This document shows positions 55,770 through 64,000 of a stretch of DNA of 64,000 nt, piece by piece (positions within the stretch are counted from its first letter, which is position 1; every line of letters starts with the position of its first letter). The notes below the pieces were generated by a model. It searched no databases and was not told where the DNA came from. It was given only the letters and a program-made list of their open reading frames with translations. The stretch is from Halopseudomonas maritima (lineage in GTDB: Bacteria; Pseudomonadota; Gammaproteobacteria; Pseudomonadales; Pseudomonadaceae). Position numbers and translations under genes: made by a program. Location: contig NZ_CP079801.1 of NCBI RefSeq assembly GCF_021545785.1, positions 1,054,001-1,118,000 of the forward strand, given 5' to 3'.

Positions 55770-56588
55770 TCAGGCCTTGCTGTCGCTGGCAGCGTCTGCA
55801 TCAACCGACGATTGCGACTCATCCTTGAGCAGCTCGAAATCCTCACCACCCAGGGTTGGCAGCTCCTTGGCGCAGTAATCGCTGCCAAGCTCGCTCAACG
55901 CCTTGCACATACCTTCAAGCCGGCCGTCGACGGCATGCATGTGGTCAAGCATCTGCCCGATGGCCCGCGCCACCGGGTCCGGCATATCACGGCTCACACC
56001 GTAGGCATCAAAGCCCAGCTTCTCAGCCATCGCCTCACGCTTGACCTGCTGCTCCGTCTTGACCTCAGGCTCCGGCTCTTTGGGGATAATGCGGCCCGGA
56101 ATACCCACCGCCGTGGCACCGGCAGGCACCGCCTTGGTGACCACCGCGTTGGAGCCGATCTTGGCGCCAGCCCCAACAGTGAAAGGCCCAAGCACCTTGG
56201 CACCGGCGCCCACCACCACACCGTCTTCCAGCGTAGGGTGGCGCTTGCCCTGATCCCAACTGGTGCCACCCAGCGTCACACCCTGATAGAGGGTGACGTC
56301 ATCACCGATTTCGGTGGTCTCACCGATAACCACGCCAAAGCCGTGATCGATAAAGAAGCGGCGACCAATCTGCGCGCCAGGGTGAATCTCTATCCCGGTC
56401 AGCCAGCGCGCCAGGTGCGACACCATGCGCGCCAGCAAAAAGGCGCGACGCTCCCACAGCGCATGCGCCACTCGATGCAACCAGACCGCATGCAAGCCGG
56501 GATAGCAGGTCAGCACTTCCAGCGTGTTGCGCGCGGCAGGGTCACGATGGAATACGCTGGCGATATCTTCTTTCATGCGAGCAAACAT
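55770..56588 (-). CDS. cysE: Serine O-acetyltransferase
   Basis: CysE acetylates serine, the committed step to cysteine. The 272-residue protein is the short-N-terminus form, with a left-handed beta-helix of hexapeptide repeats (IHPGAQIGRRFFIDHGFGVVIGETTEIGDDVTLYQGVTLGG) holding the catalytic His/Asp. The C-terminus is a longer acidic helical tail (200-272). It lies 2 bases after trmJ and 6 bases before the desulfurase gene, forming a trmJ-cysE-iscS unit that makes cysteine and then uses it. Confidence 0.95.
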   Translation of the reverse strand: MFARMKEDIASVFHRDPAARNTLEVLTCYPGLHAVWLHRVAHALWERRAFLLARMVSHLARWLTGIEIHPGAQIGRRFFIDHGFGVVIGETTEIGDDVTLYQGVTLGGTSWDQGKRHPTLEDGVVVGAGAKVLGPFTVGAGAKIGSNAVVTKAVPAGATAVGIPGRIIPKEPEPEVKTEQQVKREAMAEKLGFDAYGVSRDMPDPVARAIGQMLDHMHAVDGRLEGMCKALSELGSDYCAKELPTLGGEDFELLKDESQSSVDADAASDSKA

Positions 56589-56590
56589 GG

Positions 56591-57367
56591 TCAGGGTCTC
56601 CGCTCACCGGCCGCTTTTACGCCGATGGCCTTCTGGGTTTCGGTCAAGATGCCACGCAGGATGTTCATTTCCATCCGGTTGAGGTGCACCCGCCCGTAGA
56701 GGCGACGCAAACGCGGCAACAGCTGCCGTGGTTTCTGTGGGTCATGGAAGCCGATTTCAACCAGCACCTGCTCCAGATGCTGATAAAACTGCTCCAACTC
56801 CCCTGCCGTCGCCGGAATTTCGTTGAACACGGCCGTCGTCTCGACCTTGTGCATCTTGGTCGGCGCACCCTCGCGCTGCAGACCCTGCATACGTAGCTCG
56901 TAAGCTAGCACCTGCACAGCGGCCGCCAGATTCAGCGAGCTGAAATCAGGCATGGAGGGGATATGCACGTGATACTGACAGCGCTGCAGCTCGTCCGTGG
57001 TGAGCCCCGAATCCTCTCGACCGAATACCAGTGCAATCTGCGCCTCGGGCAGCGCGGCATGGTCAAGCACCATGTCTGCCGCCTCGCGCGGATCAACCAC
57101 CGGCCAGGGGATACGGCGATCACGCGCACTGGTTCCCATTACCAGGGTGCAGTCGGCAATAGCGTCGTCCAAGGTCGCAACGATGCGCGCATTACTGAGC
57201 ACATCATCAGCGCCGGAGGCACGAGAATTGGCATCAGGATCGGGGAAGCGGACCGGATCGACCAGCACCAGCTGGTTCAGGCCCATATTTTTCATGGCTC
57301 TGGCGGCGCCGCCAATGTTGCCCGGATGACTGGTGTTGACCAACACCACACGCACGTTATTCAGCAC
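56591..57367 (-). CDS. trmJ: tRNA (cytidine/uridine-2'-O-)-methyltransferase TrmJ
   Basis: A SpoU-class knotted methyltransferase that modifies position 32 of tRNAs. The 258-residue protein shows VLVNTSHPGNIGGAARAMKNMGL (motif 1), LVFGREDSGLTTDEL (motif 2) and IPSMPDFSSLNLAAAVQVLAYEL (motif 3). It starts at GTG (57367) with AAGGG 7 bases upstream and is divergent from suhB over 138 bp. Confidence 0.95.
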   Translation of the reverse strand: MLNNVRVVLVNTSHPGNIGGAARAMKNMGLNQLVLVDPVRFPDPDANSRASGADDVLSNARIVATLDDAIADCTLVMGTSARDRRIPWPVVDPREAADMVLDHAALPEAQIALVFGREDSGLTTDELQRCQYHVHIPSMPDFSSLNLAAAVQVLAYELRMQGLQREGAPTKMHKVETTAVFNEIPATAGELEQFYQHLEQVLVEIGFHDPQKPRQLLPRLRRLYGRVHLNRMEMNILRGILTETQKAIGVKAAGERRP

Positions 57368-57505
57368 AGCGGACCCTTCACGCCGGAAAATGGACCCTGC
57401 ATCTTACAAAAGCCGCGCGCTGATAGCCATGATCCATTTCTGTTCACCTGCACATCTGCTACAATTTCCGGCTTTTCATCATTCCCCCGACAGAGACATA
57501 GCCTT

Positions 57506-58306
57506 ATGCAGCCCATGCTGAACATCGCCCTGCGTGCCGCGCGCAGCGCAGGAGAGCTCATTTACCGTTCCATGGAACGCCTTGATGTGCTCACCGTGGA
57601 CGAAAAGGACGCGCGCGATTATGTGTCGGAAGTGGATCGCGCCGCCGAGCAGGCCATCATCAGCCAACTGCGCAAGGCCTATCCGGACCACAGCATCCAG
57701 GCCGAAGAAAGCGGCTTTCAGCCGGGCCACGGCGAAGGCGCGGACACCGTCTGGATCATCGACCCATTGGACGGCACCACCAATTTCATCCGTGGCGTAC
57801 CGCACTTCGCCATCAGCATTGCCTGCCGGGTAAAAGGCCGTATCGAACACGCCGTGGTGCTGGATCCGATCCGCCAGGAAGAATTTACCGCCAGCCGCGG
57901 CCGCGGCGCGGCCCTCAACGGTCGCCGCCTGCGCGTCAGCAACCGCAAGACCCTCGATGGCGCACTGCTGGGCACCGGCTTCCCCTTCCGTGCCAACCAG
58001 CTCGATTCACTGGACAACTACCTGGGCATGTTCCGCAGCCTGGTCGGCCAGACCGCCGGCATCCGCCGCGCCGGCGCCGCCAGCCTGGACCTGGCCTACG
58101 TGGCCGCTGGCCGCTTCGACGCTTTCTGGGAATTCGGCCTGGCCGAGTGGGATATGGCCGCAGGCGCTCTGCTGATCCAGGAAGCGGGCGGGCTGTGCAG
58201 TGATTTCAGTGGCGGCCATCAGTTCCTCGACAAAGGCCAGATCGTCGCCGGCAACCCCAAGTGCTTCAAGGCCGTGCTGACGGCTATTCAGCCGCATTTG
58301 AAGTAA
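57506..58306 (+). CDS. suhB: Inositol-1-monophosphatase family protein SuhB
   Basis: A 266-residue Mg2+-dependent phosphatase that also acts as a Nus-factor partner in rRNA antitermination. IDPLDGTTNFIRGVPHFAISIA and EFGLAEWDMAAGALLIQEAGG are the two metal-binding signatures. The ATG at 57506 (MQPMLNIALRAARSAGELI) matches the family start; a longer frame overlapping trmJ is rejected. A -10 TACAAT (57460-57465) lies upstream, but the -35 is poor. Its transcript ends at a strong terminator. Confidence 0.95.
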   Translation: MQPMLNIALRAARSAGELIYRSMERLDVLTVDEKDARDYVSEVDRAAEQAIISQLRKAYPDHSIQAEESGFQPGHGEGADTVWIIDPLDGTTNFIRGVPHFAISIACRVKGRIEHAVVLDPIRQEEFTASRGRGAALNGRRLRVSNRKTLDGALLGTGFPFRANQLDSLDNYLGMFRSLVGQTAGIRRAGAASLDLAYVAAGRFDAFWEFGLAEWDMAAGALLIQEAGGLCSDFSGGHQFLDKGQIVAGNPKCFKAVLTAIQPHLK

Positions 58307-58321
58307 GCCTTAGCGGCAAGC

Positions 58322-58347
58322 CTCGCACGACCAGCTGGCCGTGCGAG
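58322..58347 (+). other. Hairpin immediately after suhB
   Basis: CTCGCACG (58322-58329) pairs with CGTGCGAG (58340-58347) around a 10-base loop, just before the strong terminator. It may protect the suhB 3' end. Confidence 0.4.
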
Positions 58348-58351
58348 ACAC

Positions 58352-58394
58352 AAAAAAGAGGCCCACACCCTGATCGGTGTGGGCCTCTTTTTTT
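58352..58394 (+). terminator. Strong intrinsic terminator of suhB
   Basis: GAGGCCCACACC (58358-58369) pairs with GGTGTGGGCCTC (58376-58387), preceded by A6 and followed by T7. The symmetry allows action on both strands. Confidence 0.92.
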
Positions 58395-58395
58395 G

Positions 58396-58499
58396 AGCTG
58401 CAAGCTACAAGCCGCAAGCTTCAAGCCACCCAGAAAAGCAAAAACCCGCGCCGGATTCAGTTCCGGCGCGGGCTTTCTTGCAGCTTGTAGCTTGCAGCT
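58396..58499. repeat. Heptad-periodic inverted repeat, copy 2 (suhB-secF intergenic)
   Basis: The left arm (58396-58427) is built of 7-base units such as GCTGCAA, GCTACAA, GCCGCAA, GCTTCAA. The right arm (58478-58499) reads TTGCAGC, TTGTAGC, TTGCAGC. The arms are complementary over 22 bases with one mismatch and enclose a GC-rich terminator. It is related in rhythm to 37762-37850. These may be a family of intergenic elements. Confidence 0.65.
58441..58475. terminator. Terminator of the secDF transcript, nested in the heptad repeat
   Basis: CCCGCGCCGG (58445-58454) pairs with CCGGCGCGGG (58463-58472) around an 8-base loop, with AAAA on the left and CTTT on the right. On the minus strand it ends in GTTTTTGC, fitting termination after secF. 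Confidence 0.8.
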
Positions 58500-58509
58500 G
58501 CGCCGGCGC

Positions 58510-59424
58510 TCAGGGCCGCTCGTCTACCTCTTCTTCAATCTGCGGCGGAATCAGGTCTTCGCGCGTGAGCTTCATGGTTACCAGCAGGCCGCCGGCAACG
58601 TAGATCGACGAGTAAGTACCGATACCCACACCAATCAGCAGCGCCGTGGCAAAGCCATGGATGTTCTCACCACCAAACCAGAACAGCGCCAGCAGCACCA
58701 GAATGGTCGAGAACGACGTCGCCAACGTCCGGCCCAGGGTCTGGGTGGTGGACACGTTGATAATCTCGACCAGATCGGTGTGCCGCATGGCGCGAATGTT
58801 CTCACGGATACGGTCAAATACCACGATGGTGTCGTTCAGCGAGTAACCGATCACCGCCAGCAGCGCCGCCAACACCGTCAAGTCAAACGACAGGCCGAAG
58901 AAGGCGAAGAAGCCCAGGGTAAAGATCACGTCGTGCACCAGCGCCAGAATGGCCGCCACAGCGAACTTCATCTGGAAGCGCAGGGACACGTACAGCAGGA
59001 TGCCGCCAATAGCCAGCAGCATGCCGAGGCCACCCTGGTCACGCAGCTCCTCACCCACCTGAGGACCGATAAACTCAACCCGCTTGACCGACACTTCGCC
59101 GCCCTCGGTGCGCTTGACCATATCGGCCACCTGGTTACCCAGGTCCGGGTCATCGCTGGCCAGACGGATCAATACGTCGGTCGAAGCGCCGAAGTTCTGC
59201 ACCACAGCATCGCCCCAGCCGTTCTCACGGAGGGTCGCGCGAATCTCTTCCAGATCAGCAGCCTCGCTGTAGTTCAGCTCCACCAGTGCACCACCGGTAA
59301 AGTCCAACCCCAGATTCAGCTGCTTGACCACCAGACTGCCCAACGAGGCAATCATCAGCACAATAGCCACGCCAAAGAAGAATTTGCGCAGGCCGAGGAA
59401 ATTAATGGTTCTATTGATGTTCAT
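58510..59424 (-). CDS. secF: Protein translocase subunit SecF
   Basis: SecF pairs with SecD to use the proton gradient to pull proteins out of SecYEG. The 304-residue protein has the first helix (INFLGLRKFFFGVAIVLMIASL), a periplasmic domain with LGLDFTGGALVELNY, then five helices including VIGYSLNDTIVVFDRIRENIR, the RND/SecF signature. It starts 10 bases after secD. It is the last gene of the yajC-secD-secF set. Confidence 0.97.
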   Translation of the reverse strand: MNINRTINFLGLRKFFFGVAIVLMIASLGSLVVKQLNLGLDFTGGALVELNYSEAADLEEIRATLRENGWGDAVVQNFGASTDVLIRLASDDPDLGNQVADMVKRTEGGEVSVKRVEFIGPQVGEELRDQGGLGMLLAIGGILLYVSLRFQMKFAVAAILALVHDVIFTLGFFAFFGLSFDLTVLAALLAVIGYSLNDTIVVFDRIRENIRAMRHTDLVEIINVSTTQTLGRTLATSFSTILVLLALFWFGGENIHGFATALLIGVGIGTYSSIYVAGGLLVTMKLTREDLIPPQIEEEVDERP

Positions 59425-59434
59425 TGCAAATTCC

Positions 59435-61303
59435 TCAGAGCCACAGCTTCTTCACGTCGCGACCGCCAACGGCCAGATTGACCATGGCGCGGGTCACCAT
59501 GATGGCGCTGAACATCGAGGTCACGATACCCAGCGACAGGGTCACGGCAAAGCCCTTGATCGGCCCCGAGCCCATGGCAAACAGGATCACGCCGACCAGC
59601 AAGGTGGTCAGGTTGCCGTCGATAATCGCCGAGAAGGCCTTGTCGAAACCTTCATGCACTGCGCGCTGCGGCGACATCCCGTTAAATATCTCCTCCTTGA
59701 TCCGCGAGAAGATCAGCACGTTGGCATCAACCGCCATACCCAGGGTCAGCACGATACCGGCGATACCGGGCAGCGTCAGGGTAGCGCCCAACATGGACAT
59801 CAGCGCAATCAGCAGCACCAGGTTGAAGCTCAGGGCAATGCTGGCAAACACGCCGAAGGCGCGATAGATGATGATCATGAACACCAGCACGGCGAGAAAG
59901 CCGACCTGGGTCGCGGTCACGCCCTTGGCAATGTTCTCCGCCCCCAGGCTCGGGCCGATGGTGCGCTCTTCCACAAAGTGCATCGGAGCCGCCAGGCCGC
60001 CGGCCCGCAGCAACAGCGCCAGCTCGGAGGACTCGGCCGGCGAATCCAGGCCGGTGATACGGAATTGGGTACCCAGCGCGCTCTGGATGGTCGCCAGACT
60101 GATAATGGACTTTTCTTCAACGAAGGCCGGCACTTCGACCTCCTGCATCACACCATCAACCTCTTCGGTCACGGTGCGACTGATCTGGCGCTGCTCGATA
60201 AACAGCACCGCCATGCCGCGGCCAATATTGCTGCGGGTGGCGCGATTCATCAGCTCGCCGCCGTGGCTGTCGAGATTGATGTTGACCTGCGGGCGGCCGT
60301 TTTCGTCGTAATTGGCCTGCGCATCGGTAACCTGGTCACCGGTAATGATGATGCTGCGCTCAACATCCGCCACCCGGCCTTGGCTACTGCGGAACGGGAA
60401 GGATTCGGTGGTTGCACGCGCCGCGTCAGGCTCAGCGGCCAGACGGAACTCCAGGTTGGCAGTCTTGCCCAATACGCGCTTGGCCTCGGCGGTGTCCTGC
60501 ACGCCCGGCAGCTCAACCACGATGCGATCGGCCCCCTGGCGCTGCACCAGCGGCTCGGCCACGCCCAGTTCGTTGACGCGGTTACGCACGGTGGTCAGGT
60601 TCTGGTTGACGGCGTAATCGCGAATGGCCGCAATTTCGGCCTCGGTCAGCGTCAGCTGCAGCACGTATTGATCCTGACGCTCGGTCGTTTCCAGCGCGAA
60701 CTGGTTGTACTGACGGCTGATCAGGCGGCGTGCTTCGCTACGCTGCTCTTCATCGGCAAAGCCAAACTGCAGGGTGTTGCCCTGGGTCGGCAGGCTGCGG
60801 TAACGCACGCCTTCGGTGCGCATCAGGCCGCGCAGCTCGCTCTGGTAGACATTGACCCGCGACTCGATGGCCTTTTCCATGTCGACCTGCAGCAAAAAGT
60901 GCACGCCACCGGACAGGTCCAGACCCAACGTCATGGGGCCAGCACCGATGTTGCTCAGCCAATCGGGCGTGGTCGGCGCCAGGTTCTGGGCCACCACGTA
61001 GTCACGGCCCAGCGCATCGCGCACCACATCCTGCGCTTTCAGCTGGTCGGCGCGGTTAACCAGGCGCACCAGACCGGAACGACCATTGGCGCCCAGTTCG
61101 GTGCCCTTGGTCGGCAGGTTGGCGGCAGCCAGCGCCTGCTCGATACGGTCGAGATCGGGCTGCTGGATTTCCAGCGTGGAGCTGGCACCAGAAATCTGAA
61201 TGGCCGGGTCATCCGGGTACAGGTTGGGCATTGCGTAGATCACGCCCAGCACAAGCACGGCCGCGATCAGCAGGTATTTCCAGAGAGGGTAACGATTGAG
61301 CAT
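59435..61303 (-). CDS. secD: Protein translocase subunit SecD
   Basis: A 622-residue partner of SecF. N-terminal helix (YPLWKYLLIAAVLVLGVIYAMPNLYPD), LGLDLSGGVHFLLQVD, the large periplasmic P1 head (about 100-420), then the helix cluster with GIVLTLGMAVDANVLIFSRIKEE, which contains the conserved proton-path Asp. The length matches Pseudomonas SecD. It follows yajC with a hairpin in the 62-base gap. Confidence 0.97.
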   Translation of the reverse strand: MLNRYPLWKYLLIAAVLVLGVIYAMPNLYPDDPAIQISGASSTLEIQQPDLDRIEQALAAANLPTKGTELGANGRSGLVRLVNRADQLKAQDVVRDALGRDYVVAQNLAPTTPDWLSNIGAGPMTLGLDLSGGVHFLLQVDMEKAIESRVNVYQSELRGLMRTEGVRYRSLPTQGNTLQFGFADEEQRSEARRLISRQYNQFALETTERQDQYVLQLTLTEAEIAAIRDYAVNQNLTTVRNRVNELGVAEPLVQRQGADRIVVELPGVQDTAEAKRVLGKTANLEFRLAAEPDAARATTESFPFRSSQGRVADVERSIIITGDQVTDAQANYDENGRPQVNINLDSHGGELMNRATRSNIGRGMAVLFIEQRQISRTVTEEVDGVMQEVEVPAFVEEKSIISLATIQSALGTQFRITGLDSPAESSELALLLRAGGLAAPMHFVEERTIGPSLGAENIAKGVTATQVGFLAVLVFMIIIYRAFGVFASIALSFNLVLLIALMSMLGATLTLPGIAGIVLTLGMAVDANVLIFSRIKEEIFNGMSPQRAVHEGFDKAFSAIIDGNLTTLLVGVILFAMGSGPIKGFAVTLSLGIVTSMFSAIMVTRAMVNLAVGGRDVKKLWL

Positions 61304-61321
61304 ATCAGGGCCTGATAGCAG

Positions 61322-61346
61322 TCCGGGCGCCTTAGCGGCGCCCGGA
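61322..61346. other. Hairpin between yajC and secD
   Basis: TCCGGGCGCC (61322-61331) and GGCGCCCGGA (61337-61346) form a perfect 10-bp stem with a 5-base loop. There is no T-run on the minus strand, so it is more likely an RNA processing, stability or attenuation element within the operon than a full terminator. Confidence 0.45.
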
Positions 61347-61365
61347 ACGGAGGTCTACGAGGGGA

Positions 61366-61698
61366 TTAGATGGCTTTCAGCGTGCCCTTGGGCAGTACAG
61401 CCACGATCGAGCCTTTCTGGAACTTGAGTTCCTGGCTATCACCCACTTCCAGCACCACAAACTCGTCGGTCACTTTCTTGACCTTGCCCAGGATGCCACC
61501 GCCGGTAACCACTTCATCACCGGTGGACAGGCCGGCCAGCAGATTCTTGTGCTCCTTGGCGCGCTTGGCCTGCGGACGCCAGATCATCAGATAGAAGATG
61601 ACCACGAAGCCGATCAGAAAAATCCACTCGAAACCGGAACCCGCCGGTGCGGCTCCGCCTGCAGACTGTGCCATGGCGGCGGGAATGAAAAAGCTCAT
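61366..61698 (-). CDS. yajC: Preprotein translocase subunit YajC
   Basis: A 110-residue protein with one helix (GFEWIFLIGFVVIFYLMIW) followed by RPQAKRAKEHKNLLAGLSTGDEVVTGGGILGKVKKV, the YajC signature. It associates with SecDF. The ATG at 61698 has AGGAG 6 bases upstream. Confidence 0.96.
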   Translation of the reverse strand: MSFFIPAAMAQSAGGAAPAGSGFEWIFLIGFVVIFYLMIWRPQAKRAKEHKNLLAGLSTGDEVVTGGGILGKVKKVTDEFVVLEVGDSQELKFQKGSIVAVLPKGTLKAI

Positions 61699-61738
61699 GT
61701 GACGCTCCTGTTATTGAACTGCGAAAAATCGGTTATTG

Positions 61739-61766
61739 GGGCGCTTCGGACACTATTCAAGCGCCC
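61739..61766 (-). other. Hairpin between tgt and yajC
   Basis: GGGCGCTT (61739-61746) pairs with AAGCGCCC (61759-61766) around a 12-base loop. On the minus strand a T5 tract follows only after about ten bases, so termination is doubtful; it may modulate read-through from queA-tgt into yajC. Confidence 0.35.
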
Positions 61767-61793
61767 GACTGCGCTGATCGCACCCGCGGACGC

Positions 61794-62921
61794 TCAGGGC
61801 TCCAGCGGCGGTACCGGCCGGCCCAGCTTGGCGTAGAAGTTATCCACAAAGGCGCTCAATGTACCCTGTTGAATGGCACCGCGCAAACCCGCCATAAGCC
61901 GCTGATAATGCCGCAGGTTATGGATGGTATTGAGCATGCTGCCGAGCATTTCGCCGCACTTGTCCAGGTGATGCAGATAGGCGCGGGAGAAGTGCTGACA
62001 GGTGTAGCAGTCGCACGCAGGGTCCAGCGGCGACTCGTCGTGACGGTGCACCGCGTTGCGGATCTTGATCACACCCGCCTCGGTGAACAGGTGGCCGTTG
62101 CGCGCATTGCGGCTGGGCATGACGCAATCGAACATGTCCACCCCGCGGCGCACACCTTCCACCAGATCTTCGGGCTTGCCTACTCCCATCAGGTAACGGG
62201 GTTTTTCCGGCGGCATATGGCCGGGCAGAAAATCCAGTACGCGGATCATCTCTTCCTTCGGCTCACCCACCGACAGGCCGCCGATGGCCAGACCGTCAAA
62301 GCCGATCTCGCTCAGCCCTTCCAGCGAGCGCAGACGCAGCTCCTCGTGCATACCGCCCTGGATAATGCCGAACAGTGCCGAGGGGTTATCGCCGTGCGCC
62401 TGCTTGGAGCGCTTGGCCCAGCGCAGCGACAGCTCCATGGAACGGCGCGCAGTATCGACGTCAGCCGGATAGGGCGTGCACTCATCGAAGATCATCACGA
62501 TGTCGGAACCCAGCGCACGCTGCACCTGCATGGACTCTTCCGGCCCCATGAACACCTTGGCGCCATCGACCGGCGAGGAGAAATAGACCCCCTCCTCCTT
62601 GATCTTGCGCATGGCGCCCAGGCTGAACACCTGAAACCCGCCCGAATCGGTCAGAATCGGTCCCTGCCACTGCATGAAGTCATGCAGGTCACCGTGCTTG
62701 CTGATGACCTCGGTACCGGGTCGCAGCCACAGGTGAAAGGTATTGCCAAGAATAATCTGGGCACCGATAGCCTCAACGTCGCGCGGCAGCATGCCCTTGA
62801 CCGTGCCGTAGGTACCCACCGGCATGAAGGCCGGGGTTTCCACTACCCCACGCGGAAAAGTCAGCCGGCCGCGGCGCGCCTTGCCGTCGGTGGCAAGCAA
62901 TTCAAAGGACATGTGACTCAT
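61794..62921 (-). CDS. tgt: Queuine/preQ1 tRNA-guanine transglycosylase
   Basis: Tgt exchanges guanine 34 of certain tRNAs for preQ1. The 375-residue TIM-barrel enzyme shows TPAFMPVGTYGTVKGM, GGFQVFSLG, the active-site region IFDECTPYPAD, GGLSVGEPKEEM and the zinc-binding CDCYTCQHFSRAYLHH segment. The ATG at 62921 overlaps the queA stop (ATGA) with GAGG 7 bases upstream. It acts directly before QueA in queuosine synthesis. Confidence 0.97.
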   Translation of the reverse strand: MSHMSFELLATDGKARRGRLTFPRGVVETPAFMPVGTYGTVKGMLPRDVEAIGAQIILGNTFHLWLRPGTEVISKHGDLHDFMQWQGPILTDSGGFQVFSLGAMRKIKEEGVYFSSPVDGAKVFMGPEESMQVQRALGSDIVMIFDECTPYPADVDTARRSMELSLRWAKRSKQAHGDNPSALFGIIQGGMHEELRLRSLEGLSEIGFDGLAIGGLSVGEPKEEMIRVLDFLPGHMPPEKPRYLMGVGKPEDLVEGVRRGVDMFDCVMPSRNARNGHLFTEAGVIKIRNAVHRHDESPLDPACDCYTCQHFSRAYLHHLDKCGEMLGSMLNTIHNLRHYQRLMAGLRGAIQQGTLSAFVDNFYAKLGRPVPPLEP

Positions 62922-63967
62922 GACGATACCTCGGGGCCGGTCGGGGCCGGATTGCGGGTGATGAACATGGCATCACCGTAACTGAAAAAGCGGTACTTCT
63001 CGGCCACGGCAGCGCGATAGGCCGCCATGGCTTCGGGATAACCAGCGAAGGCCGACACCAGCATCAGCAGGGTCGACTCGGGCAAATGGAAGTTGGTGAC
63101 CAGCGCATCGACCACATGAAACGGCCGGCCAGGGTACAAAAAGATGTCAGTATCACCACTGAACGGCTTGAGTTCACCGTCACGCGCAGCCGACTCCAGC
63201 GAGCGCACGCTGGTAGTGCCCACGGCAACCACCCGGCCGCCGCGCGCCTTGCACGCCTGCACCGCAGCCACCACTTCAGGCGAAACCTCAAGCCACTCCT
63301 GATGCATGACATGGTCTTCGATCTTCTCGACCCGCACCGGCTGGAAGGTGCCCGCCCCAACGTGCAGGGTGACCTCGGCGGTCTCGACGCCCAGCTCGGC
63401 GATGGCATCGAGCAACGGCTGATCAAAATGCAGCCCGGCAGTGGGCGCGGCCACCGCGCCTTCGCGCTTGGCGTAGACCGTTTGATAGCGCTCGCGATCG
63501 GCGTCTTCATCAGGCCGGTCGATATAGGGCGGCAACGGCATATGCCCAACGCGCTGCAGCAACGGCAACACCGGCTCGGCAAAGCGCAGTTCAAACAGCG
63601 CATCATGCCGCGCGACCATCTCGGCCTCGGCGCCGCCATCAATCAGAATCTGGCTGCCGGGCTTAGGCGACTTGCTGGAGCGGACGTGCGCCAGCACCCG
63701 GTACTCATCCAGCACCCGCTCGACCAGCACCTCCAGCGCGCCGCCGGACGCCTTGCGGCCAAACAGGCGCGCCGGAATCACCCGAGTGTTGTTAAACACC
63801 ATCAAGTCGCCTGGACGCAGATAGCTCAGCAAGTCGATAAACTGCCGGTGAGCGATGCTGCCACTGGGTCCATCCAGGCACAGCAGGCGGCTGCCACGCC
63901 GCTCAGCCAGCGGGTGGCGGGCGATCAGGTCATCGGGCAGCTCAAAATAAAAGTCACTGAGGCGCAT
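62918..63967 (-). CDS. queA: S-adenosylmethionine:tRNA ribosyltransferase-isomerase
   Basis: QueA transfers the ribosyl part of SAM onto preQ1-modified tRNA to give epoxyqueuosine. The 349-residue protein begins MRLSDFYFELPDDLIARHP, has VFNNTRVIPARL and GTTSVRSLESA, and ends in FFSYGDAMFITRN, all typical. It is the first gene of the queA-tgt-yajC-secDF run. Its promoter would lie near or beyond the right edge; the last 33 bases of the window show nothing definable. Confidence 0.97.
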   Translation of the reverse strand: MRLSDFYFELPDDLIARHPLAERRGSRLLCLDGPSGSIAHRQFIDLLSYLRPGDLMVFNNTRVIPARLFGRKASGGALEVLVERVLDEYRVLAHVRSSKSPKPGSQILIDGGAEAEMVARHDALFELRFAEPVLPLLQRVGHMPLPPYIDRPDEDADRERYQTVYAKREGAVAAPTAGLHFDQPLLDAIAELGVETAEVTLHVGAGTFQPVRVEKIEDHVMHQEWLEVSPEVVAAVQACKARGGRVVAVGTTSVRSLESAARDGELKPFSGDTDIFLYPGRPFHVVDALVTNFHLPESTLLMLVSAFAGYPEAMAAYRAAVAEKYRFFSYGDAMFITRNPAPTGPEVSS

Positions 63968-64000
63968 GCGGCAGGCAGATCCGGGTGGTAGAAAAAGGGC

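Noticed and set aside
56963..57505. An upstream extension of suhB across trmJ
   Set aside because: The frame is open, but family alignment begins at MQPMLNIALRAARSAG and the extension lies antisense to the trmJ coding region.
58396..58499. Regular short repeats considered as a CRISPR array
   Set aside because: The units are 7 bases with no spacers and form an inverted repeat; no cas gene is nearby.

Overview
The window looks like a chromosomal segment of a Pseudomonadaceae gammaproteobacterium. The right half keeps the gene order known from Pseudomonas: guaA-guaB, xseA, leuA, then der-bamB-yfgM-hisS-ispG-rodZ-pilF-rlmN-ndk, cysE-trmJ, suhB, secF-secD-yajC-tgt-queA. Gene content, high GC and the Mux-type efflux operon fit that family. 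A Halopseudomonas-like lineage is possible, but that is an inference. I saw no tRNA, rRNA, insertion sequence, prophage or CRISPR array.

Layout. (1) 1-6.4 kb: a Fur-box-controlled TonB-dependent receptor, metE with two MetR-like boxes, and the iron-independent fumarase fumC. (2) 6.4-15.3 kb: a muxABC-opmB-type RND efflux operon with two permeases. (3) 15.4-17.8 kb: a DUF3649-PepSY-DUF3325 iron-uptake trio behind a promoter overlapped by a Fur box. (4) 18-25.6 kb: a CurA-like reductase, then a second tripartite RND pump under a TetR regulator. (5) 25.7-29.2 kb: a pqiAABC (MCE/PqiB) envelope operon. (6) 29.2-32.8 kb: a small MscS channel translationally coupled to a large membrane-bound P-loop ATPase. 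(7) 33.7-36 kb: a PQQ-dependent membrane dehydrogenase preceded by about 830 bp without a convincing gene. (8) 36-64 kb: core metabolism, outer-membrane assembly, translation, isoprenoid, Fe-S-dependent and Sec-translocon genes.

Regulation readable from the DNA. Two near-identical TetR operators overlap promoters, one before the RND pump and one between tetR and pqiAABC, so one repressor probably controls drug efflux and lipid-transport functions together. Three Fur-box candidates tie the receptor, fumC and the PepSY trio to iron starvation. A short leucine-codon-rich leader frame precedes leuA. Clear intrinsic terminators separate nemA/der, bamB/der and suhB/secF.

Most notable points: the MscS-ATPase pair, whose architecture I do not recognise as a described system; the loss of the isc cluster between cysE and ndk, leaving only a C-terminally short IscS-type desulfurase; the shared TetR operators; the leuA leader; and heptad-periodic inverted repeats at two intergenic sites 20 kb apart.
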